The notes under the pieces are model-generated. The model searched no databases and had not been told where the DNA came from. It saw only the letters and a list, made by a program, of their open reading frames with translations. Made by a program: the position numbers and the translations under genes. From the NCBI RefSeq assembly GCF_030704535.1, contig NC_081810.1:868501-932500 (forward strand): a DNA stretch of 64,000 nt, given 5' to 3'. How positions within the stretch are numbered: the first letter of the stretch is position 1; each line of letters begins with the position of its first letter. Source of the stretch: Vitis vinifera (Eukaryota > Streptophyta > Magnoliopsida > Vitales > Vitaceae). Positions 10,290 to 26,552 of the stretch are shown here, one piece after another.

Positions 10290-12060
10290 GATAACAACTC
10301 TATGAAAAACACTTTTAGGGATATAGGTTAGTATTTTTAATATAAGTCAAAAAGGTGTTTTTCAAAATGGGTATTTCAAAAAATTGCAAACCCTAATCCA
10401 ATTTTGATGATGCAACCCATCAAACCTAAGTTCTCAACCACCCAAATGCCAATTAAGCATACATATCCCAAAGACATTGAACCATGCACCACCCAAAGCC
10501 TCCAAGGAAAGTAAACTATAATACAATTGGGATTTGAGGGGCTCAATCATCCACACCACCCATCAACATCACCGCCCATTTTGCTACATACAATTGAGGG
10601 GCTTGAGCCACCATACATAAATGGAATTGCCAGCTACCATGGACCCCAATCCATTTATGAGAATAAATTTTAATTTTGTACAAAGGGCTTTCAGCTTTGT
10701 GATGTGGAGAATAGTGGGTTGTGGGTGGTGAGGAGTGTTAGGCACATTGACCTTTGAACCCCTAGTGAAGTCTTGGTTTGAACCTAGTGAGAAAACTTGT
10801 GTTTTGATGTGAAAAAAATGTTTGTTGAATTCCATTTTTAAGTCAAATTTGCCCTAAAAATATAAATTAAAAATATACTAGGGTTTTTAATTAATTTTTG
10901 GAATGTTCAAAATTCTTGATAAATTTATTATTGTAAGTCTTCAAAAATTGTCTTACTTTTATAAAAACTCTTAGAACGAAATATAAGAAGTCATTTTCAA
11001 CTGAAATATCATATATTTCATATTCTAATATCTTATTTCCTATTGAAGCGGTATCTATTGAATTTTCGAAATAAGTCTTTGATGTATGTAATCAAATTTA
11101 GACTATTAAATAATAATATAAAAATTGAAATTGTGTTATAAAAAATAAAATTAAGATATAGAAAAAATAAGATGTAAGCATAAACAATCGAGGTGTAACA
11201 CGTTTTCGTAAATTTTTTGTAGTAGTTGTTTGAGTCATTGACAAGGAATCAAAAAATATAATTTTTTTTTTTGGGAGAAAAACATTCATTATCTTTTCAG
11301 TGGAAGGTTTCCAAACTTGTGGAACAAGTTTTAGGGGCAAAGACCAATTGAGGTTGATTTTTTTTTTTCCATTTTCCTTTTCTTGGATTGGGATGCAAAA
11401 TTTGTTGTCAAACATAGGACAAAAAGTGCAAGCTGGAAAGAGAGAAAGCAACTCTTAAAGGTGTGGAAGGAAAGTCAGCCCTTGTTTTCTTATTGGAAAC
11501 CCTAGACTGCTTTGTATTTTACCTGTTCTTTGTTTGGGCTTTCATCATTCAATTCAACAAACACCATTTCCCTTTTTCCACATTTCCTAGTCACCCTCAT
11601 CATTCTATTCCTGGCGGGCATTCATTATTCATTCAATTCCTCATAGACTAACACCACATTTTCTTACTAAACAAACTAGTGCAACTCTTCTCCTACACCA
11701 TGAACCATGAAAATGTTTCATTTATAGCAGTCGGTGGAGATAATTTATGACCTAGATCCAAATTGTGTTTTTTTAGTATCATATTAATTGCTATTGTCGG
11801 AACCTATCCTGTTTGGACACATGTATAATAAGAATGTACTTGAAATTTGATCATAACATGAAAAATGTGATCAGAATATTGATATTCGAAACAAAAAATG
11901 AGATATGACTAAAAAAGATATCAAAGTAAGGGAAATATGATTAATACGTGACGATTGTGAAATGAGATTAAAAATTTGTTTAAGGTATAAAGCTTTGTTA
12001 TAATATTTAATTTTTATCATGGAATGAGGTCAAAATTTAATTTTCTTAATTTTAAAAATA
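10290..12060. other. Intergenic region, no gene recognised
   Basis: Open frames at 10584-10835 (-), 11098-11451 (-) and 11463-11651 (+) show no domain, no convincing splice context and low-complexity stretches. The moderately GC-rich part 10385-10850 may be the remains of a larger repeat, but I cannot assign it. Confidence 0.35.
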
Positions 12061-12072
12061 AATTATAATTAA

Positions 12073-12253
12073 AATGCTAAGGGGTAGCTCAGTTGATCTG
12101 AACTTAAGTTTGTTCCTTAATAGTTACCAGTTCGAGTCCCATTAGGGCCATTGGAAGTTTACCCAATCGTTAACTTTAGGGCCTCGTGGGATTAGTCGAG
12201 GCTAGCGTAAATTGACCATGACATCCATGATTATAAAAATAAATAAATAAATA
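12073..12253 (+). mobile_element. tRNA-derived SINE
   Basis: The 5' part is tRNA-like: an A box TAGCTCAGTTG (12084-12094) and a B box GTTCGAGTCC (about 12130-12139) form a split RNA polymerase III promoter. The body ends in an AAATA/AAATAAAT tail (about 12235-12253). It is flanked by an exact 12-bp target-site duplication AATTATAATTAA at 12061-12072 and 12254-12265, the signature of LINE-assisted retroposition. It encodes no protein. The tRNA part lacks a proper acceptor stem, so this is not a functional tRNA gene. Confidence 0.85.
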
Positions 12254-12269
12254 AATTATAATTAATGAG

Positions 12270-14070
12270 ATAGGCAAGAACCTCTATAATATTATAATCC
12301 TGCGTACCAATATTCCACATTGGAAAAAAAGTCAACCACACAACACCCCATTTGATGGGGTGAGTCACTTTCCAATATCAAAGCCCCATCATCCATGGGT
12401 TCCTGCTTCGCAGAAATCTTCCTTCAACCCATCCACCAAGTTGTTGACTCAATCTTCCTTGTTATAGGGTTATACTTATACTTATACCTACCACCGCTTT
12501 TGACCCCTTTTTTGTAACTCATAATTCACTACTTGTTGAAGGTCAAGGGATACTATTCTCAAATCCCATACTCTCCGTGTAGTGTACTTGTGTGTACAAC
12601 TCAAACACCCTTCCTCACATGTGAGCCACGTGACACATGAGGAGGAACTAGAATTAGGGGCTCCCTAAAACATGTTTACCCAATGATTGAACCGACAACC
12701 GACTATGTTTTAAACTTTTGATTATATAATTGAATGTGGGTTTAAGAAAAACCCTAGCATATCATCATGCATATTCAAAAAAATCCCCAACAAATGGGTG
12801 GAGTAAGGCCTGATTCATGCACAAAGATAGGGTCAACACTCACACAATAAACCTACTTAGCAAGCTGGCATCTTCATGAAACCAGTAACCAGATCCCCAA
12901 TTGGATATCGATGAATCATTTTTAAACTGCATTATTGAATGGAAGTAACGAAGGTAATCAGAAGCTTAAGTTGGTTGGTTTATGCATGCTCAAGATCGAT
13001 GCAGACGTTGAGCTTCTGCATGTCTAATAAAAAAATTCATGATGTCCTACTCCAGGTCTTTAAAAAAAAAAAAAAAAAAACCCTTAAGACTTGTGTATGG
13101 TGGAGGCAGAGTCATGAGGTGTAGCTGCTTTCACACAGTTATCTAAATGGGGATTAAATAATGAGAACTGGTAGGGATGACCACATGGAGGACATTGCTG
13201 TGTTGAAGATAGGTTCCATAATTCTCCAGCATCAAAGCGGGAAAATAGCTGGATGTACTGCCTGTACTGACCTTCTCCATCAGTATCATATCCTATTTGC
13301 TTTACTTCAATAATAACAGAGAACATGACACTAGCAAGCTAAATGCATTGAATCCATGTCTGCTTCTACAGATTTTGGAGAGGCCCATCTCAGGCTCTAG
13401 CTCAAGCCCCACTCCATCACTGGTCGTTCTTAGGGAGGTACTTTAGTCTAGCTCCCGTCTATAGTCTTTGGGATTCCCTCCCCTTAGTCTCTATTTCTTT
13501 CCTTTGTTTCTGGTCTCTAATTTTATTGAGTTTAGTTTATTCTAGTTTCTAGTCAGTTGAGGTTGCTTTCCTTTGTTTCTGGTCTCTAAAGTATGATTTC
13601 TCCTTCAGTCATTCAAGGTTGAAGTCTCTCAGGACAGACCTAAACAATGGAAACTCAAGCCCAATGCTGCTTAAATGTGAAGCCCATGGACATGTTCCTG
13701 ATTTGTTTCAAGGGAAAAAACCAAACATAGGGAAAAGAAGAATGCATAATAATCAGCATATCCAACAACTCAATTCTAGTTCACAAACAAAATTTTTTGG
13801 CAATGGGTGTTTTCATGATCTAGCAGTATAACCTAATAACCGTTTGATTGCTGAAAAATTATAATCAACATATAGTAGACAGTTATAATTATACGTGTCT
13901 CTAATTGCAATCTATTATACTATCCAAAGTTTCTCATCTGTTTTTATTTTTATTTTTTCTCTGTAACCAAACAGCATGTGAATGAAAAACAAGTTTCAAG
14001 GAGAGTACGGGCAAAAGCTGCAAAACACTTCCACACCACCACTAGGCATTGGAATGGATATATGCTACTC
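12270..14070. other. Intergenic region, mostly featureless
   Basis: Apart from one ambiguous minus-strand frame (13084-13326), no gene is supported. A poly-A tract lies at 13062-13080. Confidence 0.35.
13084..13326 (-). pseudogene. Possible orphan coding exon, unidentified
   Basis: An 80-codon minus-strand frame whose composition is protein-like (GYDTDGEGQYRQYIQLFSRF, then CPPCGHPYQFSLFNP) rather than low-complexity. I recognise no family, and no clear companion exon is seen upstream on the same strand. It could be the last exon of a decayed gene or chance. It lies about 1 kb beyond the 3' end of TAF7. Confidence 0.2.
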
Positions 14071-14304
14071 TTCATTTATGATTTCTTAAGAAATAAGTAT
14101 GACAAAAGACGCCAATATAAACAAAACACAGAACCACCAAAAGCTGGAGGGAGCTAAAAACTAAACCCATACTAACTTGGAGCCTATTCAGCAAGCTAGT
14201 TAGCAATGGTTCCTGTCTTGGATTAACACCACATAAAAGATGAATACAAAAACTATGGTCGGTGATATACACATAGTTTAAACTCAGAATGAGGATTTGT
14301 AAAA

Positions 14305-17300
14305 TTACATTGAATCATCAGACTCATCAGACTCACTTCTGTCAGGCTCCCCAGCATTGGCTCCAGCCTCAGGAACATCAGGTTTTGGTATGGGTGCTGG
14401 TGCAGATTTCTTGCTTGCATTACGAGCATGCTCGTCACCATCTTCCTCTTGTTCAGCTACTTCAACATGTGAACTACTTGGTCAAGGAAAAATGCAAATA
14501 TACAAAATATGCAGCAGCACTCAATTCCACACTTCCCCCTCCATTCCATATTTTACCAATCAGAGGGTGTCACATCAAGGCAATAACAAATGGTTCAAGC
14601 ATTCATAAGAAAGGGATAACTTTCTAATCCATTTCTAATTTTCACTGAGATGATGCACCATCGGCCTATGCCTTGAGGTGAGATCCCCTGGCTTGGTAAT
14701 CCTACAATGTCGAAGATCAGGAAAAACATGAAAATGAATCAAATAGTATAGCAAATTTGTGATGATATTTATTCTTCACCCTATGTTTAATTCTTTGGAT
14801 GCCAACAAAATCTCACTGCCATATTTCAAACAGTATCCCAATCAGCCATATGAATCTGAAACCCTTTACAAAGTTAAACTTTTTTTCTTTTTTTGTTAAG
14901 TAACAATAATGAAGTTAAAAGAACAAGGATATCCACATTCTCAGCTGTGCCACCAGCCATGATGTTTAATAAATCTCTCTCAACACGCCGCACAAGCTCA
15001 GGCTGCAACATGTAACAAAACCAGAACCAATATTAAGACCCAGACTATACAGAAGGAACAAACAGACACACAATCCCAAACCCCCACAACAAAAATGAAG
15101 AAAAAGGTGTCAAGAGAAAGGCTGTGTGCCTACATCCTATCTTATGTCAACTGACCATATACTTTACATTATTTAGCACTGATGACAAGTTATTTGAAGT
15201 CATGTGACTAGAATTTCTCTTATGTTTAACAATATTCATGATTAAAATATTTAAATTTTACAAATAATTTTTTTTTTATATTATGTTATTTAATATATGA
15301 AAATAATTTGTAAATATTATGATATATGAGATATGCATTTCTCATATCTTAATATGGGATTAACATATTCCATGTAGAAGGGATAAAAAAAAAAGATAGA
15401 TAATATATCCCACCACTTATCTTATCCCATGTTTGGTTAAACATAGGATATGATAATTTATCCTATTCTATCATCAACCAAACATAGGATAGGATATAAT
15501 ATCCCCTCTCTTATCCTATCCTATGCTATATCTGGCCAACCAAACATGACCTAAGATAAGTAGTGGGATATATTATCCACCCTTTTTTTATCCCTTCTAC
15601 ATGGGATATGTTAATCTCATACTAAAATATGAGATATGCATATCTCATGTATCATAATATTTACAAATTATTTTCATATATTAAATAATATAATATAAAA
15701 AAAATTATTTGTAAAATGAAATGTTTTAATCATGAATATTGTTAAACATAAGAGAAATTTCATTTTTTAAAATAGAAAATATTGGAATGTGATATAATTT
15801 TTATTTTAAACATTGGAAATAATATATATTTCATATTATTTTTTATTTATTTCACAAATTAAATATAAACATAATATAAAATATGCTAATTTAGAATATT
15901 ATGTCCTTAGGATATGCATATCCTATCCTATCCTACCAACCAAACATAGCCTTAAATGTGTCTCCTCGTAGTCCTATAGCATCAAGGAGAAAGTTTCACA
16001 TCAATTAACAAAGTGAAAAAACAAGACACTAGTAATACATTTAGGTCTGGCTCCCGACGAAATCTTCGCTTTCGGGCATCCCTCATTGGAGGAGTGAGGC
16101 CATGTCGATACTCCACCACATCTGGAGCAGTATCACCTTCTTCTCGCACCATAATCATCTGTTATAACAACTTGCATTAGTAATGAAGCAATCACTTAAC
16201 TGTAAAAAAAAAAAAGTCAAATAATGTCAAACAGCACTCTACTTGACCAATGTCAGCAGTTTTGATTAGCACACTATCGTCATAAGTTTTGTATGACTCC
16301 AGGACACAAGGAAGATCCAGAAGAGATGCAGGAAAATGGTCGTTGCCAATGACAAACGTGCCACTTCTCCCATCCTCTGCAACATAAGAAATTTCACAGT
16401 TTTTAAGTACACCAAACTTTTAGGCTAGACAACAAAAAATTGGTAAACATCTGACAATTATAAAAATAAAAAGATTACTTTTCTTCACCATTTGCTCTTC
16501 ATGGTGGATTTTAAATTCTCCAACTTAAGATGCTACTTCTCTAATATATTTTCCTCAAAATCTCTTTTTCTTTCCTTATTGATAATGATAATGATCCTTT
16601 TTTTTTGTTGTTACGTGAAATTGAGCCAAAAACCTACCCCCTTTGCCAACTGAACCCTTCAGCCTTGAGCCAAGCCTCAAGTAATTTGCTTGAATAACTC
16701 ATTATTAGGTATCAATTTCTGGTACTCAATTCTTTCAATTCAAATCTAAACATTCAGCAACATGGTGCTTTATTGTTTCTAATAATCGTGTTGGGAATTT
16801 AAATTATTCAGTGACCTAAATTTTTTTTGTGAATTCTTGTTTCTTTCTTTTTTTCCAACTTTCACAAGCTCCCATGAAGTCTTGCCAGACTTAGAAAATA
16901 TTTCCTATTGGGTGCCTTCCTCAGCAATCACTTTACACACTTCTAGTTGCCATACCAACTAGTGTTTGCTTGAGACTTCCAAAAAGGCAATTGAGGGACC
17001 TAAAGTCCACAACCCTGACTGTTAGGGACATGATTCAAATCCAATCTATCCCAACCCCTTTCTTGAGTCCTTTCTGTTTCGATTTATACAACCTACAACT
17101 TATTCCAAGGGAAACCAAATTTCCCAGGTTGCATTTAGATTTGGGGATTTGGCAAGATGGATTCGACATTGATCCCCAAAGGTCAAATGTCTTAACTTGC
17201 AACTAAAAGTTGGAGAAAGGGACACCCTCCTATTAAAACATTTTGCATTTGAAACAACACCCTTCCCTGACCATTTCAAATCCACCAAGTAACCCAGCAC

Positions 17301-18034
17301 AGATTTCAATGAAGTTTAAGAAGAAAAAATTGCAGTTACTAAACATCATTCCATCAATCTCAACATTCGGTTGACACCCACATCCCCACAAAACAAACAC
17401 AAACCAAACGAAACCTAAACGAATGATTCAGCACTTCCTTTTCATCACTAAATTACCGAACTGTTCACCAGTCCTAGGTGTAAAACGTGTTTCCAATTTG
17501 GACCACTGCACCCGTAAAGAAAATTAGAAGAGCTTAGGCTTAAAAGCTCGCACATACCAACAGATTATTCGCTTCAAGGTTTACGAGATAGAAAAGAGAA
17601 ATTTACAAACTTGGACCATGAATTTTCTTGGTTTGCATTCTCAACGTACTTTTCTTGCCTTTAATCGCCAAAGAATGGAACTTTCGCTCTCAAAAATAAG
17701 AAAATTACTTCAAAGATGCTAAGATTCAATGAAAAATATAGATTATCAAAGAAAAACACAATTATTGCTCAATTAAATGAAAATAAAGCAAAAAAAAAGA
17801 CTCTTTAATTAGCATTTTGAAAGCAACTTTTCTCTCGGAATTATCCTGAAACAACGCAAATTTCACTTTTGGAAAGCACGAAAGTACTTCAAAAACGAAA
17901 AAATAGATCCCATTCTCACCAGAGAAAGACAAATCCAACGATTTATCCTCGGAAGAAGAAGAGTTTTCGTTCAACAGGCGCTCGATTCGCTCGGCAATAG
18001 AAGGCGGAACTCTGAGTATGAACTGTTCCTCCAT
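14305..18034 (-). CDS. TAF7: TAF7, transcription initiation factor TFIID subunit 7
   Basis: Five exons (18034-17920, 16376-16243, 16158-16039, 15002-14933, 14468-14305) give 603 nt, or 200 aa, close to the Arabidopsis protein. The product starts MEEQFILRVPPSIAERI, continues with SGTFVIGNDHFPASLLDLPC and MIMVREEGDTAPD, then HGLTPPMRDARKRRFRRE, and ends in an acidic/serine tail (SESDESDDSM). This is the TAFII55 N-terminal domain that contacts TAF1 in the general factor TFIID in the nucleus. Introns 1-3 are GT-AG; intron 4 (14932-14469) is AT-AC with U12-type signals. An in-frame ATG at 18061 would add nine residues; I chose 18034 because the family starts MEEQ. Intron 3 contains a large foldback element. 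Confidence 0.95.
14469..14932 (-). other. AT-AC (U12-type) intron 4 of TAF7
   Basis: Reading the minus strand, the intron begins ATATCCTTG, the U12 5' splice-site consensus, and ends CAC. A perfect branch-site consensus TTCCTTGAC lies at 14489-14481, its branch A about 12-13 nt from the 3' end. Splicing joins GAG AAT GTG G to AT GTT GAA GTA, restoring the acidic reading frame that runs to the stop. No GT-AG pair nearby gives an in-frame join with a sensible donor. Confidence 0.88.
15211..15762. mobile_element. Foldback MITE within TAF7 intron 3
   Basis: The terminal arms are inverted. The left begins GAATTTCTCTTATGTTTAAC (15211) and the right ends GTTAAACATAAGAGAAATTT (15741-15760), with matching arms of about 180 bp. 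The inner part has GATAAGTAGTGGGATATAT-like sequence and its complement around an axis near 15487. There is no coding capacity. An AT-rich stretch up to about 15955 ending AACCAAACATAGCCTTA may belong to a nested or older element. Confidence 0.75.
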
Positions 18035-18184
18035 GCCTAACGAATGATTTCTCAAAATCATGATCCGGCTCTTCTGATATGTACCGTTTGGCTGCCGATA
18101 AATGCTGGAAATCGAAAGAAAATTTATTCAAAGAAAAAAAAAAAACGAATACTGCCCTAAAATGCAGCTTCTCTTGAAAGATAT

Positions 18185-18220
18185 GGTGTCGGCCCAACGG
18201 ACCTCCCTCGGCCCAACTTG
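18185..18220 (-). promoter_or_regulatory. Paired site II-like GGCCCAA boxes upstream of TAF7
   Basis: Two copies of GGCCCAAC (18191-18198 and 18210-18217), reading GTTGGGCC on the gene strand, lie about 160-180 nt upstream of the TAF7 start codon. GCCCA/site II boxes are typical of TCP-regulated plant housekeeping promoters without strong TATA boxes, and I see no TATA box here. The role is inferred from motif and position. Confidence 0.5.
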
Positions 18221-18249
18221 CCATTGTGTACTTGAGTCTAAGAGCCTGT

Positions 18250-19430
18250 TCGGGAAGTGAAGCTGATTTGGTAATGCATGAGTTGAATAAGACCCTGTAA
18301 TATATTTTTTTATATCATAATTATAAAGTATCTATGATTTTATATACTAATTTTGTGATATTTCTAAATACTTTGAATCTGAATTTAATGATATCGTTTT
18401 ATGTAAATTTTATAATATGATATAAATTTAATAATTTAAAGACTTCAACTTATTTAAGTGTTTAATAAACTAAGGTGGTGTTTGTTTTTTTGACTTTTTA
18501 CTAAAAGCAATTTAGTTTTAGAATTTAGGTTGTTTGTTTTTCTACTTTTTCATGACTTATTATAAACTTTTTACTAAATAAAAAAAACCAAAATATGTAA
18601 CTTTTTCTAAATAGAAAAAATAACATATTGGTTTTTTTTACTTTTTAATACTTAATAGAAATAAAATATTACAAAAACAAACAACCTAATATTTAACACT
18701 ATTAAGCATTAAGGTTCTATTTATAATTAAGTAAAAAAACAAACACCACCTAACTTAATAACTTAATTTAATTTATTAAGTTAATTAAGAATGTTTGATA
18801 AAATAATTTAATAGTATGATTTAAAGTCAAAAATAATTTTAAGTAATGAATGAAAATAATTAATTAATTTTTAAATTTATGTTTTTATTTTATCTTTTTT
18901 TTCATCATTTATCCTAATTATTTTTACAATTTCTTTTATTACTTCATGACTTTTATTATTACTTGACATTAATTGATTTATGAGGAATATGTCATGATTT
19001 TAAATAAATTTGTAATTATTTAAATATTTTTTTAATAATCACAATATTTTTATAATTTTAAATTTTTTTAGTTTAGGTAGGATTCTAATAATTCTCTTAT
19101 TTTTAATTATTTTAAAATTTTGAAATTTATATAAATATTTTTTTTTAAGTTTTAATGAAATATAAATTTAAAAATAATTTATATTAATTAAAAAAACTTT
19201 TAAATAATTTATTTTATTTTATTTTATTTTATTTTTGTTTTTTAAAATAGAAAACTATTTTTTATATTTCAACATTAAATTTAATTTAATTTCTAAAAAC
19301 ATGAAAAACTAAAATTAGAAAATAGTAAAATAAAAATAAATAAAAATAAAAATAATAAAAGGATAAATAAAAGGTAATAGCACGCACGTGCAACACGTGC
19401 GAGTGAATTCACCGACTACAGTAACCCTAG
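18250..19430. other. AT-rich spacer between divergent TAF7 and SR-factor genes
   Basis: It contains one clear MITE (18474-18750) and otherwise A/T-rich sequence with TTTTATTTTA-type tandem runs (about 19200-19235). No coding sequence is seen. The two flanking genes are divergently transcribed. Confidence 0.5.
18474..18750. mobile_element. hAT-like MITE
   Basis: A 277-bp element with terminal inverted repeats GGTGGTGTTTGTTTTTTT (18474 onward) and AAAAAAACAAACACCACC (ending 18750). The inner arms also pair (GGTTGTTTGTTTTTCTA with the complement near 18675). The flanks TAAACTAA and TAACTTAA are a plausible, slightly diverged 8-bp target-site duplication, which would suit the hAT superfamily. 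No coding sequence. Confidence 0.75.
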
Positions 19431-19452
19431 GACTGTGACCCCCTCTCACTCT

Positions 19453-19494
19453 CTATATATGCGTCTGTCCCCTCGTCCGAACCCTAACCCTAAC
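19453..19494 (+). promoter_or_regulatory. TATA box and telo-box of the SR-factor gene
   Basis: A TATA element CTATATAT lies at 19453-19460, followed about 20 nt later by a doubled telo-box ACCCTAACCCTAAC (19481-19494). Telo-boxes near transcription starts are common in plant genes for translation and RNA processing. A leader exon follows, ending at 19587 (CCAG/GTTTTT), and a leader intron ends at 20033 just ahead of the start codon. Confidence 0.6.
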
Positions 19495-20055
19495 TTTCTC
19501 ATCACCGCCGTTGGTTACAGCCTCTCTCTCTCCGGCTCAATTTTGCTTCCAGTCCACATCCACTGTCTCTGCCGCTTCACTCTCCAGGTTTTTCTCTTTC
19601 TCTCGATATGCATATTGTATCAATTAGGGCTTTTTTGGTTTTTTTTTTTCCCCCAAGAACCGTAAAATAGACGAGGTTTTTTGCAGTAGTGCTTTTTTTT
19701 TTTTTTTTTTTGTCAATTGGAGATGCGATTCTTGGAAAGAACTCGAAAAAAAATTGATGTTTACTGAACAATAGTATCTTGATTGCGGTTCAGTTTGGTT
19801 TTTTCAATTTAGATTTTTCTTTGTTCTAGGAAAATTGTCTTTGAAATCTTATGCTGAGCAGATTATTAATGTATTATGTTATTAATATCAAATTGTAATT
19901 ATTCGTTTTATTTTACATATTAGTTGTGAATTTTGTTTCGAAACGGTGAAATTCTGTCAATTTGGCCATGTTTTCTTTGTGGGAATTTGCTTGGCGTTTA
20001 CTTTATTTCTATGTTGTTGCTTTGTTTTGGCAGGAGTCAAGAAATTCGGGTCGAA

Positions 20056-24507
<4,452 letters not shown>

Positions 24508-26550
24508 GAACTCAAAACAATTGTAGTGTTACTAATATTAGAGAGAGACTTCATTTGCAGTTTAGTTTTACTTTGGTCTTGGTGGTTGTGGTCTACTGTG
24601 CTTAGAAGAATTCCAGTACTCAGAAAGTAATATGAACATATTGACTGACCCTAGAAAAATTTGTGGGTGCTATCGCCAATTTTCTTGCTTTCCAAACAGG
24701 TTACCATTGAGAAAGTATGAAGAACATGGCATCTTCATATGTGCCAAGGCCCAAGGTTATACCAACTGTGAGAGATGGATCTCAGACTCATTGAACTAGT
24801 AGAAAATGATATTGGCTTTCCTAGAAATGATTGTGGTAATGACCGGTATTGAGATTGTTTACTTTAGATTCCATACAAAGCTTACGAGGATTGAACTAAT
24901 TTAACATAAAAAATGTTCCTAAAAGTACCTTTGTTGATATCGAACAGAAAAGTGATGATCACTCATCAATAGATGAAAAGCTCTCTTATTTTGTAATTTG
25001 TAATCCTTTTATTGTTGTATAGGCTACTTTTTTTAATTTTTTTTTCTTTTATTTAAAGGAATCAAACATCTTTGTGACAAGTTCCATTTTTTCTTATCTT
25101 TATTGAATGGTCCAAATTTAATCATGGACTTCATAAATCTATTTGAGACTTTTGGAATTGGATATGGCGTCAGTGCCATTTTTTAATTTCACTTGTCAAT
25201 TCTTTTGATGGGGACTTTTACTTTACTATTCTTTTTATGTTGACTTTTTTGCAGAGTGACCTGTCACACCCCTTTTGGCTCCAAATTGCGTCTTTTAGCC
25301 CTACCCATTATCATTCCCCTTCACCTTCAACCGATCTCTTTCACCTTTCAATACATAGAGGAAATGAAAGAAAGGTTGCAACCTGTGAAAGGGAAAGAAA
25401 ATCACTCGTCTTATGTGCATAAAATCCGATAAGAGGTCCTCCATCATCCCTACTTCATACCCATCTCATTAGTCATTCCTCCTATCCAAATTGCCATTTA
25501 GAAATGACATCTTCTCCACATTGTCCCTTTCAATCTGGTTTTAAGATTGAATTTGATTCTCTTTTAAGTATCACTAGACCTAAAAGAAGAATGAATGGAT
25601 CAAATAAAAACAAGATGGGCACTTGTTTGTCGATATTCCGCTAACCCTTTATATGAAACCCTAAATACATTTAGAAATAAAATGACCCACATTATAGAAC
25701 TGTTTGGGAGAAATTTTCAAATGATAAAGAAGATTAAAGTTCTACACTTCCCGTTAAAAGTTAATGTATGAAGCCCAAAACAAAAAGTTCTCATAAAATG
25801 GAGCCAAAATAAGTCAAAAATAGACCAAGAGCTATAATGGGACTGCTTTCCAAACAGACCAAGAGCCTCAGAATCCCAACTTCCAACATGCTATTTTGTC
25901 TGCTTAGGGCTCACATTCCAATGTGGGCCCTCAAGATCGACACTCTTTAGCCCAACAAAGCCCACTACGAACAAGCCCAGCCCACAGTGTGCCTCACATC
26001 AACCATCATGATCACAATCAACAAAAGTCTTTCACCACCTCCGCTGGATTTGGATAAAACCCTTTTCTAATTCATGATTTCACACCTCAAACCTGTTCCT
26101 TTCATGACTTTTCAACTCTTTTTGAAGCTGGAAAGACATATGACTTTTGGAGGGAAAATTCACAGAAGGGCTTGATTCTTTTGTATGGTTCTTCCCCTTT
26201 TGCAAAAGATAATACATTAATTACACAGCATTAACATTGAATTTATACGGAATCCAGAGAATACGTGTATTTTAAATCATTAATTACACAGCATTAACTT
26301 TGATTTTATACGAAATCCAGAAAATACATGTATTTTAATCTTCTAAATGAAAATATGAAAAAAAAAAGGACAACCCAAAAAACAAAATTGCAGGAGGTTT
26401 CTTTCCAGAGAGGAATTTGTTTTCATTCTTTTTAATTTTTATTTTTGTCCGTTGGGTTGGTGGGGCATGGTTTTAAGAGGATCCTATATTAAATAAAAGG
26501 AAATAAATAGGTCTAGAAGTATGTTGGACTGTTCTGGTTCCTTGTATAAA
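24508..26550. other. 3' flank of the SR-factor gene and intergenic spacer
   Basis: The 3' UTR probably ends near 25000-25030 (TTTTATTGTTGTATAGG). No further coding sequence is supported. GCCCA boxes cluster at about 25920-25990 (GTGGGCCC, AGCCCAAC, AAGCCCAC, AAGCCCAG, AGCCCACA), possibly distal promoter elements for the downstream gene. A tandem 63-bp repeat follows at 26217-26340. Confidence 0.4.
26217..26340. repeat. Tandem duplication, about 62-bp unit, two copies
   Basis: The unit beginning TTAATTACACAGCATTAAC occurs at 26217-26279 and again at 26280-26340 with a few substitutions. It sits about 250 nt upstream of the putative TATA box of the glucanase gene. Confidence 0.85.
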
Positions 26551-26552
26551 AA

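Noticed and set aside
12073-12150. A functional tRNA gene
   Set aside because: Only the A and B boxes match. The acceptor stem is absent, and the tail plus target-site duplications identify a SINE.
14289-14627. Plus-strand frames across the last TAF7 exon
   Set aside because: Antisense to the acidic TAF7 tail exon, which joins in frame through the AT-AC intron.
19481-19494. Interstitial telomere repeat indicating a chromosome-fusion scar
   Set aside because: Only two ACCCTAA units, placed at a promoter; this is an ordinary plant telo-box.
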